Source: a bacterium (GTDB taxonomy: Bacteria > Verrucomicrobiota > Kiritimatiellia > UBA8416). From it: a DNA stretch of 7,284 bases. The translations under genes and the position numbers were made by a program. The stretch is taken from assembly GCA_020048935.1 (NCBI GenBank), contig JAIFLS010000230.1, positions 1 to 7,284 of the forward strand, in the 5' to 3' direction. The notes below the pieces were generated by a model. The model saw nothing but the letters and a program-made list of their open reading frames with translations. It made no database searches and was not told the DNA's origin. Shown piece after piece: positions 1 through 5,666 of this stretch (the stretch's first letter is position 1; the number at the start of each line of letters is the position of its first letter).

Positions 1-87
1 GGCGGATTGGGGGATGTCCATCTGCTGGAGAGTCGTGCCGCAGGCACCGTCGAAAATCAATAGCGGCTGTTCAGAAAATAATGCCAT
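1..87 (-). CDS. metH: N-terminus of a homocysteine S-methyltransferase domain, probably methionine synthase (partial)
   Basis: Reading leftward from an ATG at 87, the frame stays open to the window edge (29 codons) and begins MALFSEQPLLIFDGACGTT, followed by LQQMDIPQSA. The LIFDGACGTxLQ segment matches the first strand of the homocysteine-binding TIM barrel (pfam S-methyl_trans), as at the start of cobalamin-dependent MetH, where the usual form is LDGAMGT. MetH transfers a methyl group from methyl-THF through cobalamin to homocysteine. The start is supported by an AGGAG five bases upstream. The nearby fhs and metF genes favour a folate-dependent enzyme. Only the N-terminus is visible, so a stand-alone homocysteine methyltransferase or another corrinoid enzyme with this module cannot be excluded. 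Confidence 0.8.
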   Translation of the reverse strand, partial: MALFSEQPLLIFDGACGTTLQQMDIPQSA

Positions 88-90
88 GGT

Positions 91-97
91 CACTCCT
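91..97 (-). promoter_or_regulatory. Shine-Dalgarno site of the metH-like gene
   Basis: On the minus strand AGGAGTG precedes the ATG at 87, with five bases between AGGAG and the start codon. It fixes the start of a gene that otherwise leaves the window after 29 codons. Confidence 0.75.
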
Positions 98-133
98 ATT
101 CAATCAGGTTGATACGGGCAGCATAGCGCAACC

Positions 134-170
134 GGCACGGCTGTGCCAGTCGTTTTTCACGAAATGTGAA
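134..170. promoter_or_regulatory. Two adjacent short palindromes upstream of the metH-like gene
   Basis: Two perfect inverted repeats lie close together: GGCAC-GGCT-GTGCC at 134-147 and TTCAC-GAAAT-GTGAA at 156-170. They lie 47-83 bases upstream of the metH-like start, in the region divergent from the phosphoesterase gene, where an operator or small RNA hairpins would be expected. No cobalamin, SAM, SAH or THF riboswitch consensus was recognised in this leader. The operator role is inferred from position and symmetry only. Confidence 0.3.
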
Positions 171-189
171 TACGACAGTAGGCGTCAGA

Positions 190-220
190 ACCTACACCAC
201 CACCATGTAGTGGTCCAGGT
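190..220. other. Imperfect hairpin, ACCAC/GTGGT core
   Basis: ACCAC at 199-203 and GTGGT at 210-214 form a perfect 5+5 inverted repeat around a six-base centre. Outside it ACCT (190-193) can pair with AGGT (217-220) across an unequal internal loop. It overlaps the stop codon of the small minus-strand open stretch at 192-332, so it could be a 3'-end hairpin, or it may be chance. There is no U-tract. Confidence 0.2.
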
Positions 221-332
221 AGTCACGAAAGAGCCCTATTCCTGAGGCCTCCTGGAATTCAATTGACCTTGATGCCGCGCAAGGATTACGATTGGTCGCA
301 CGGAAGAAGCCATCACTCACTAGCAATGAAGT
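192..332 (-). pseudogene. Short minus-strand open stretch, possible 3' remnant of a lost gene
   Basis: From the stop complementary to 333-335 down to a TAG at 192-194 there are 46 codons in one minus-strand frame. The last part reads GIGLFRDYLDHYMVVV, which looks like a real protein terminus because it is rich in aromatic and hydrophobic residues in a plausible order. No ATG start and no ribosome binding site go with it; only a TTG at 324-326 or a GTG at 318-320 could serve. A neighbouring frame reads LRGIKVN before a TGA, so a decayed, frameshifted gene end is possible. No family is assigned. Chance cannot be excluded for so short an open stretch. Confidence 0.25.
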
Positions 333-338
333 TCATGC

Positions 339-1140
339 ATGAAAAGCAAACATACAGATCCCGCATCGCCTGCGTTCCGTCTGCCACACCGGATACTGCT
401 GCTGGCGGTATCCCTGATCGTTGCCGTCACGGCATCGCGTGCCGAAACCCCGTTCTATTTCGTCCAGATCACGGACACTCATTTCGATGGTCGAATCCAT
501 CAATGCGCTGCCGGTTCCCGTAACCTGTGTCATCCATACCGGTGACATTTTCGCTGACAGCATTGATAATCCCGATGTACTGGCGGTGGCTACCGGTACG
601 CTGTCGCGACTCAAGGCCCCGCTTCACTTCACCCCCGGCAACCATGATATCCTGCACAAGCGGACCGGGGCCACACTGGCAGTCTACACCAACGCCATCG
701 GCCCTCTGGCGGAGCGGGCTGACTATCACGACGTGACCTTCCTGATGGTCTATACCGAGCCGCTGCATACCGCGGTATCAATCGACGGATACGACGCGAT
801 CACCTGGCTCGAACATGCATTGGCCGAAACGGGGCCCCGCCCGGTCATCATCTGTCACCACACCCCACCGGTGGAGAGTTTCCACAGGAACCAGATGCAC
901 CCCGGCTGGCCGGATACCATCCGGGAGCGCTGGACCCGGATGATCAACAACACAGGGGTCATCGCCGTGCTGGCTGGCCATTTTCATCGAGATGAGCAAC
1001 ACTGGCTGGGCCGAGTTCCGCTTTATGTGAGCGCACCGATGGCCACGTTCTGGGAGCGTCAGCCCTCGTTCCGGCTGTATGAATACCGTGACAGGCGCCT
1101 GACTTACCGAACCGTGTATCTTGAGCGCAAGAAGGATTGA
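339..1140 (+). pseudogene. Secreted calcineurin-like metallophosphoesterase, frameshifted
   Basis: Two overlapping frames together give a complete metallophosphoesterase. The first, from ATG 339, has a signal peptide: basic n-region ending LPHR, hydrophobic core ILLLAVSLIVAVTA, and likely cleavage after SRA. It then gives motif I, FVQITDTHF (metal ligands Asp and His). Near 486 the frame changes. The second frame continues from MVESINALP with VIHTGDIF, TPGNHDI, VIICHHTPP and LAGHFH, and ends at the TGA at 1138-1140. Across the join, DTH and GD are only 19 residues apart after the His, about ten fewer than is usual, so a deletion of roughly 30 bp that is not a multiple of three fits better than a single-base error. 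No catalytic motif is lost. The gene is visibly less GC-rich than fhs. The substrate is unknown. A sequencing error remains possible. Confidence 0.75.
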
Positions 1141-1257
1141 CGTTTGCCATCGCCGGATGAGATTCGGCAGTCCTTCAAACCCAAAGTCATAAGAAAAGCA
1201 CCGCATTTTCAGGCCGGAAACATGCCGGATGACTTTCTTGGCCATACGGGGCTCGCG
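1141..1257. other. Intergenic gap between convergent phosphoesterase and fhs
   Basis: This 117-base gap separates two genes that end towards each other. It contains a nine-base direct repeat GCCGGATGA (1152-1160 and 1224-1232). The first copy can also start a weak four-pair stem with CGGC at 1165-1168. No hairpin followed by a U-tract was found for either gene, so no intrinsic terminator is called. Confidence 0.4.
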
Positions 1258-3024
1258 TCAGAACAAGCCCGTTACTTTACCGGTATTGACGTCCACGTCA
1301 ATACCGCGGTAGGCGGGGTTCGAGGCGGTGCCGGGCATCAGTGTGATCTTTCCGGCGACGGGGACGATGAAGCCGGCCCCCTTGTAGACGAGGATGTCTT
1401 CCACGGGGAGGGTCCAGCCGGTGGGGCGGCCCTTGACTTCAGGATCGTGCGAGAGGCTCAGTTGCGTCTTGACCATGCAGGTGCCGAGTGCGGTCATGGC
1501 TGGGTCGGCCTCGAGCGCTTCAGCCTTTGCCAGGGCCTTGTCCGAGTAGCTGACGCCGTCCGCACCGTAGATCTCGCGGGCGATGAGGTCAATGCGCGCG
1601 CGCAGCGGCATGTCCAGCTCGTACAGGAACTTGAACGGCTTCTTCGGCTCGTTGGCGGCCATGATGACGCATTCGGCCAGTTCCCTGGCTCCTTCGCCGC
1701 CCTTGAGCCAATGCTCGGAGACGGCGCAGTATGCGCCAGCACCTTCGGCGATCCGGCGGATGCAGGCGACCTCCGCCGGCGTGTCCGTGTGGAAACTGTT
1801 GATGCAGACGACCGGCTTGACGCCGCTCTTGAGCACCGTCGCGATATGAGACAGCAGGTTCCCGCAGCCTTTCTCGACCAGCGCCACGTTCTCCTGCGTG
1901 TAGGCCGTATCCAGCGCGGCGCCGGGTTTCACGGCGGGACCGCCACCGTGCATCTTGAGCGCGCGGACGGTGGCGACGATCACCACGGCGTCGGGCTTCA
2001 GCCCCGAGTAGCGGCATTTGAGATTCCAGAACTTCTCGAAGCCGATATCCGCGCCGAAACCGCTTTCGGTGACGTGATATTCGGCCAGTTTCGTGCCGAC
2101 CAGGTCGGCGATGATCGAGTTCTGCCCGATGGCGATGTTGGCGAACGGGCCGGCATGCACCAGGACCGGCTGGCCCTCGACGGTCTGCAGCAGGGTCGGG
2201 TTGAGGGCATCGACCATCCAGGCGGTCATCGCGCCATCGACCTCGAGGTCGGCGGTGGTCACGTCCTTCCCGGCGCGGCTCTTCGCCACGACAATCCGGC
2301 CGATCCGCTCGCGCATGTCCTTCAGGCTGGTGGTGATGGCCAGGATCGCCATCAGCTCGCTGGCGACGGCGATCGCGAAGCCGGATTCCATCTCGAACCC
2401 GTCCATCTTGCTACCCTTGCCGATGGTGATGTTGCGCAGGGACTGCGCGCAGAAGTCGATCACCCACTTGAACGAAACCTGATCCGGATCGATGTCGAGC
2501 CGCTTGAGGCCGCTTTTGGCCAGGCGCGCATCGTCGTAGTTGGCCTCGTGCTGCATGCGCGAGGTCAGGGCGACCATCCCCAGGTTATGGGCGTTGATAA
2601 TGGCGTTGATATCGCCGGTCAGCCCCAGCGAGAAGGGGGCGAGCGGGATACACTGGGCGAGCCCGCCGCCGGCGGCGCTGCCCTTGACGTTGAACGTGGG
2701 GCCGCCGCTGGGCTGGCGGATGGCGCCGATGGCGCGCTTGCCCAGCGTACCCAGTCCTTCGACCAGCCCCATGGTGGTCGTGGTCTTGCCTTCGCCCAGC
2801 GGGGTCGGCGTGATCGCCGTCACGTCGATGTACTTGCCGGCGGGCTTGTCCTTCAGGCGCTCCAGCACCTTCAGGTAGTCGATCTTGGCGAGCTGGCGTC
2901 CCATGGGGATCACCTCATCTGGCAGCAGTCCGGCCTCCGCGGCCACCTGCTGCACGGGTTTCATCGTGGCTTCCGCTGCTTCGGCGATCTGCCAGTCTTT
3001 CATTTTGGTCGGGTCGAGTTTCAT
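1258..3024 (-). CDS. fhs: Formate-tetrahydrofolate ligase (10-formyl-THF synthetase)
   Basis: The enzyme joins formate to tetrahydrofolate with ATP, giving 10-formyl-THF, in the cytoplasm. The 588-residue product is a little longer than the usual 555-560. It has the P-loop TPLGEGKTTTT at about 74-84, then PSGGPTFNVKGSAAGGG (105-121) and LTGDINAIINAHNL (135-148), which match the Fhs signature regions. It ends in the family-typical DVNTGKVTGLF. GPTFNVKG replaces the more usual GPVFGIKG, so this is a divergent subfamily. A GGAG lies 11 bases before the ATG, a long spacing. metF lies 190 bp upstream on the same strand, with a heptamer hairpin element between them, so the two may be cotranscribed or separated by that element. 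Long plus-strand open frames over this gene are antisense shadows. Confidence 0.96.
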   Translation of the reverse strand: MKLDPTKMKDWQIAEAAEATMKPVQQVAAEAGLLPDEVIPMGRQLAKIDYLKVLERLKDKPAGKYIDVTAITPTPLGEGKTTTTMGLVEGLGTLGKRAIGAIRQPSGGPTFNVKGSAAGGGLAQCIPLAPFSLGLTGDINAIINAHNLGMVALTSRMQHEANYDDARLAKSGLKRLDIDPDQVSFKWVIDFCAQSLRNITIGKGSKMDGFEMESGFAIAVASELMAILAITTSLKDMRERIGRIVVAKSRAGKDVTTADLEVDGAMTAWMVDALNPTLLQTVEGQPVLVHAGPFANIAIGQNSIIADLVGTKLAEYHVTESGFGADIGFEKFWNLKCRYSGLKPDAVVIVATVRALKMHGGGPAVKPGAALDTAYTQENVALVEKGCGNLLSHIATVLKSGVKPVVCINSFHTDTPAEVACIRRIAEGAGAYCAVSEHWLKGGEGARELAECVIMAANEPKKPFKFLYELDMPLRARIDLIAREIYGADGVSYSDKALAKAEALEADPAMTALGTCMVKTQLSLSHDPEVKGRPTGWTLPVEDILVYKGAGFIVPVAGKITLMPGTASNPAYRGIDVDVNTGKVTGLF

Positions 3025-3061
3025 AATCGGTTACACTCCACTGTCAACATTCCATTTGCCT

Positions 3062-3159
3062 ATTCATTTCAACGCCCAACATCCAACATCCAACGCCCAA
3101 CATCCAAGGAAGGCTCCCGAACTTGGGCGTTGGATGTTGGGCGTTGGTTGTTGGATGTT
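3062..3159 (+). repeat. Heptamer hairpin element, copy 1
   Basis: After ATTCATTTC (3062-3070) come five heptamers AACnnCC at 3071-3105, with nn = GC, AT, AT, GC, AT. The centre AAGGAAGGCTCCCGAACTT spans 3106-3124. Five complementary heptamers follow at 3125-3159, which read from the outer end inward are AT, AA, GC, AT, GC. The arms pair best when shifted by one unit: heptamers 2-5 of the left arm (3078-3105) pair with 3132-3159 at 27 of 28 positions. This leaves the first AACGCCC outside the stem. The innermost GGGCGTT then pairs partly with CTCCC (3114-3118) around a GAACTT loop. The element lies between metF and fhs. The same architecture recurs in inverted orientation at 5566-5666, so it is a dispersed family and not local slippage. 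Confidence 0.9.
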
Positions 3160-3191
3160 TAAAACTCACTTCAAGTTACAACCTCGTTTTT

Positions 3192-3207
3192 GCCCACCCC
3201 GGTGGGC
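3192..3207. other. GC-rich hairpin just after metF
   Basis: GCCCACC (3192-3198) and GGTGGGC (3201-3207) are perfect inverted repeats, eight bases beyond the metF stop codon. On the metF coding strand the hairpin is followed by AAAAAC and not by T residues, so it is not a canonical intrinsic terminator. It may stabilise the mRNA 3' end or attenuate transcription into fhs. Confidence 0.35.
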
Positions 3208-3214
3208 GGCGGGG

Positions 3215-4003
3215 TTATCGCCAGACTTCCTTGAGCAGGGGATACTGGCTCTTGAAGCCGAGCAGGGCGAGATAGAGACCGTAGTCCGGGTAATAGGACT
3301 GCAGTTTGCCGAGGTTGTCGATCGGGTCGTAAGGGGTGTCCTCCGGGATTTCGTAGCCGACGCATTCAGAGAGCAGGTGCAGCTTCTTCGACATCCACGC
3401 GTCGACGATCACAGGCACGCCGTATTGCTTGAGACCGGCCACCAGCGGGTCCTCGCCGATCACCGGCTGGGTGATGATGTATTCCGCACCCGCGTCGAGC
3501 TTGCGCTTCAGCCGTTCGACCTCGTGCTCTTCCGGCTCGTAGGGGTTGAACGCCACGCCGCAACTGAACGTTTTGGGGTAGGCTTTGTTGATATACTGGA
3601 GCAACTCGACCGAGGTGACCGTGTTGCCGTCCATCCCCAGCGCCTCCGGGGTCAGCTTGGACAGCCGCTCGCTGCCGTCGCCCGAAAGAGTCAGCAGGTA
3701 CTTGGCGCCCATGTCGGCCGCCGTGGTCAGGATCTGGTCGAGGTTCTCCTTGGTGTGGAAGGTGTTCAGATGGATGACAAGCTGCTCCGGCTCGACCGGC
3801 AGGCCGAGCTCGGGAATCACCTCGGTGGCCTGGAAGCTCAAGTGCCCCATGGGATTATCCGTGATGCAGGCGATGTAGCCCGCATCGATGACCTTGGTGT
3901 ATTTCTCGGCGAATGCCTCGAGATCGGCATCCAGCTTCTCGCTGTTCTGCTTCGGGGTCAGGATCTCGATGTGGAAGATCTTGTTGTCGATGTGATGCTG
4001 CAT
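3215..4003 (-). CDS. metF: Methylenetetrahydrofolate reductase (short MetF type)
   Basis: This 262-residue protein fits the MTHFR flavoprotein TIM barrel, which interconverts 5,10-methylene-THF and 5-methyl-THF. FHIEILTPKQ (10-19) corresponds to the FEFFPPK segment, with E13 in the place of the catalytic Glu. LTLSGDG (105-111) corresponds to LTGD, with D109 as the flavin-site Asp. AFNPYEPEEHEVERLKRKLD with AGAEYIITQP (151-180) matches the VNP...KxxAGADFxITQP block and supplies Q179. It is somewhat shorter than E. coli MetF (about 296) and divergent, so the electron donor cannot be told from sequence; no partner subunit such as MetV or an Rnf-linked protein is in view. AAGGAG lies eight bases before the ATG. 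It is first in line ahead of fhs and divergent from the PocR-AraC regulator. Confidence 0.9.
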   Translation of the reverse strand: MQHHIDNKIFHIEILTPKQNSEKLDADLEAFAEKYTKVIDAGYIACITDNPMGHLSFQATEVIPELGLPVEPEQLVIHLNTFHTKENLDQILTTAADMGAKYLLTLSGDGSERLSKLTPEALGMDGNTVTSVELLQYINKAYPKTFSCGVAFNPYEPEEHEVERLKRKLDAGAEYIITQPVIGEDPLVAGLKQYGVPVIVDAWMSKKLHLLSECVGYEIPEDTPYDPIDNLGKLQSYYPDYGLYLALLGFKSQYPLLKEVWR

Positions 4004-4011
4004 GCTGTTTT

Positions 4012-4017
4012 CTCCTT
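4012..4017 (-). promoter_or_regulatory. Strong Shine-Dalgarno site of metF
   Basis: On the minus strand AAGGAG is followed by eight bases and the ATG at 4003. It is the best ribosome binding site in the window and decides the metF start. Confidence 0.8.
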
Positions 4018-4028
4018 CATTGTCATTT

Positions 4029-4111
4029 CGGTGGACGATAACGGCGACGCGAACGGTGAACGATTCGAATCCCTACGCGTTGTCCGCTCTCGTCGCCGTT
4101 CTCGTTCACCG
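4029..4111 (-). repeat. Hexamer-based long hairpin in the metF 5' region
   Basis: The 34-base arms at 4029-4062 and 4078-4111 pair end to end without gaps: 28 Watson-Crick pairs, one G-T pair and five mismatches, around a 15-base loop (4063-4077). The left arm is built from degenerate hexamers of the form ACGnnn (ACGATA, ACGGCG, ACGCGA, ACGGTG). It is unrelated in sequence to the heptamer elements but shares their design of short degenerate units arranged as two arms. It lies 26 bases upstream of the metF start and would be in the metF leader if transcription starts beyond it. It could be a dispersed repeat, a leader structure affecting translation, or both. Confidence 0.8.
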
Positions 4112-4205
4112 GTTTACCCGATAAGTACCCGCTCGTTTCGCCCGGCGCAGTGGGCGGACACCCAGCTTGTAATTTCTACCTTATCACTCTCAAACCGCAA
4201 AATGA

Positions 4206-4235
4206 TTGAATAAATCTGCAATCGTGTGGTATATA
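4206..4235 (+). promoter_or_regulatory. Putative sigma-70 promoter of the PocR-AraC gene
   Basis: TTGAAT (4206-4211) and TATATA (4230-4235) are separated by 18 bases and resemble -35 and -10 hexamers, in an AT-rich patch that contrasts with the GC-rich coding DNA. Transcription would start near 4242, only a few bases before the ATG at 4245, giving an almost leaderless mRNA. That fits the lack of a Shine-Dalgarno site there. If the gene instead starts at the in-frame TTG at 4206, this promoter call is wrong. Confidence 0.4.
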
Positions 4236-4244
4236 TCAGCAATT

Positions 4245-5546
4245 ATGCCAGCAGACATCGCGCGCAAAAAGCTGTTGAATCTTATACAGACCTTTGGCCG
4301 GGTTTCCGGCCAGGGGGCGGTATATCATCCACAGGAGGGGCAGGGGATGCTGATGAACATCCAGACCTGCGCCTTTTGCGCCTACAGCCTGAAGCAGCCG
4401 GTGACGGGGGATTACTGCCGCTATGCCTGCCATGGGGCCGCGATGCAGACGCTTTCCTCCGGCGAGCCGCACTACCAGCGCTGCTGGGCGGGACTGCTGA
4501 CCGTGAACGTGGCGGCGGCCCCGCGGGGTGTCTACCGCGGCGGGGTGGAAAGCGGCGGGTTCTATGCCGAGGGCGAGGCGGACGAAATCCGCGAGATCAT
4601 CGCCGCGCGTCTCAAGGCGGTGCCGCATGTCAATCCGGCCCCCTTCATGGCGCGGATCGGATCCCTGCGCGAGCTGTCGGCCAGCGCGTTGCGCGGCCTG
4701 GGGCTGCTGCTGCTGGAAAACTCGTTCTCCGAAGGCATCAACTCCAGTAGGACCGTGCAGAAACAGCACGAGCGCTACGAGCGGCAGCGGCAGATCGCCG
4801 AGGCTTACGCGACGCTGCAGGGCCGCGAGATGTCGCCGCCGGATGTGTTGGGTGACACCTACCAGCTTGTTTCCCACCTGCACCGCGGGGACCGCGATGG
4901 GGCGATGCAGTTCATTTCCGGCTACCTGGCCAAGCTTTTGCTGGTCAGCCGCTGGAACCTGACGCGTCTGCGGGCACATGTGCGGGTGCTGATGGCCGTG
5001 ATCACCAGCCAGGACATCCTCGAGGGGATGGACTGGACGGCGGCGACCAGTCGCGAACTGCTGGCGATGGCGCGGATCGAGAAGGCGGACAACGTCGAGG
5101 TGATCTGTTCCGAGGTGGCGGAACTGGTACTGGCGCATTTCGGTCGGCTGGATGCGGACGCGCAGAGGGGCGTGCGCCTTTCCGACCGGGTGCTGGCCTG
5201 GCTGCAGGGGCATTTCCATGAGCCGGCGACCTTGCGCGAGGCGGCACGGGCGGTGGGGGCGAGTGTCTCGGCCATCGCGCACCGCCTGCCGGCGGAGACC
5301 GGCAAGCCATACGGCCGGCTGCGGCTGGAATTGCGGATTGCCCAGGCCAAGCGCCTGCTGGCGGAGACGGATATGGGTATCAGCGAGATCGCCGAGACCT
5401 GCGGCTTTTCCGACCAGAGTCATTTCACCCGCTGCTTCCGGGCGGAAGTCAACCTCACCCCCGGCCGCTTCCGCGCCCTGCTCGACCCCGGCACCGCCGT
5501 GCTGGAGGCAAGCCCGCCGCCAGGGAACCGGGCGAAAAATGTGTAA
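4245..5546 (+). CDS. PocR-sensor / AraC-family transcriptional regulator
   Basis: The product has 433 residues from the ATG at 4245; a TTG at 4206 would add 13. Residues about 8-165 form a PocR-type ligand-sensing domain: LNLIQTFGRVSGQGAVYHP, then cysteines at 42, 45, 58, 62 and 80, with C80 in QRCWAGL where CHAGL is usual. Residues about 170-300 are a helical linker (HERYERQRQ; GDRDGAMQFISGYL). Residues about 311-413 are a standard AraC double helix-turn-helix, with LREAARAVGASVSAI and ISEIAETCGFSDQSHFTRCF. PocR domains sense small carbon compounds and often control anaerobic catabolic and corrinoid-dependent pathways. The position divergent from metF-fhs suggests that it regulates them. There is no membrane segment. 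The ligand is unknown. The long antisense frame across this gene is a shadow. Confidence 0.92.
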   Translation: MPADIARKKLLNLIQTFGRVSGQGAVYHPQEGQGMLMNIQTCAFCAYSLKQPVTGDYCRYACHGAAMQTLSSGEPHYQRCWAGLLTVNVAAAPRGVYRGGVESGGFYAEGEADEIREIIAARLKAVPHVNPAPFMARIGSLRELSASALRGLGLLLLENSFSEGINSSRTVQKQHERYERQRQIAEAYATLQGREMSPPDVLGDTYQLVSHLHRGDRDGAMQFISGYLAKLLLVSRWNLTRLRAHVRVLMAVITSQDILEGMDWTAATSRELLAMARIEKADNVEVICSEVAELVLAHFGRLDADAQRGVRLSDRVLAWLQGHFHEPATLREAARAVGASVSAIAHRLPAETGKPYGRLRLELRIAQAKRLLAETDMGISEIAETCGFSDQSHFTRCFRAEVNLTPGRFRALLDPGTAVLEASPPPGNRAKNV

Positions 5547-5565
5547 CTGGGGAATAACCGAATCG

Positions 5566-5666
5566 AACAACCAACATCCAACGCCCAACAACCAACGCCC
5601 AAGTTGGGGCGTATTTCCTTGGATTGTTGGGCGTTGGATGTTGGTTGTTGGGCGTTGAAATGAATT
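5566..5666 (-). repeat. Heptamer hairpin element, copy 2 (inverted relative to copy 1)
   Basis: Read on the minus strand, this copy starts ATTCATTTCAACGCCC (5665-5650), identical to the 16-base start of copy 1. Its left-arm dinucleotides are GC, AA, AT, GC, AA with one extra T. The centre is AAGGAAATACGCCCCAACTT (5620-5601). Its right arm, read from the outer end inward, is AA, AT, GC, AA, GC. Shifted by one unit, 5566-5593 pairs with 5621-5649 at all 28 positions with one bulged base. Inside, ACGCCC (5595-5600) pairs with GGGCGT (5607-5612) around a six-base loop, leaving an AAGGAAAT side bulge. It lies between two convergent genes, where a terminator would be expected, but no U-tract follows on either strand. 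Confidence 0.92.

Noticed and set aside
129..150. TGGCAC...TTGC on the minus strand as a sigma-54 promoter of metH
   Set aside because: The TGGCAC and TTGC blocks are too far apart for a -24/-12 promoter; in the correct spacing the -12 GC is not present.
88..338. Cobalamin, SAM, SAH or THF riboswitch in the metH leader
   Set aside because: These would be expected upstream of metH, but no B12-box or SAM/SAH/THF consensus core could be read on the minus strand.
778..1245. A 155-codon minus-strand frame beginning MAKKVIRHVSGLK
   Set aside because: Only about the first 35 residues lie outside the phosphoesterase; the rest is its antisense. There is no ribosome binding site and no recognisable domain.
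3025..3047. TTGACA on the minus strand upstream of fhs as a -35 box
   Set aside because: With 17 bases of spacing the -10 position would fall on the start codon itself and does not resemble TATAAT.
3071..3159. CRISPR-like array from the regularly repeated AACATCC units
   Set aside because: Units are seven bases with no unique spacers, the right half is the inverted complement of the left, and no cas gene is nearby.
1144..3162. A 672-codon open frame on the plus strand across fhs
   Set aside because: It is antisense to fhs. The translation is low-complexity, rich in Gly, Asp, His and Arg as expected from GC-rich third-position bias, and it ends in the heptamer repeat. It has no recognisable domain.
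2885..4213. A 442-codon plus-strand frame across metF and the end of fhs
   Set aside because: It is antisense to two well-supported genes and is translated through both a heptamer repeat and the hexamer hairpin, so it is a shadow.
4236..5591. A 451-codon minus-strand frame across the PocR-AraC gene
   Set aside because: It is antisense to a gene with clear PocR and AraC motifs, and it starts inside heptamer repeat copy 2 with repeat-derived residues (LGVGCWLF).
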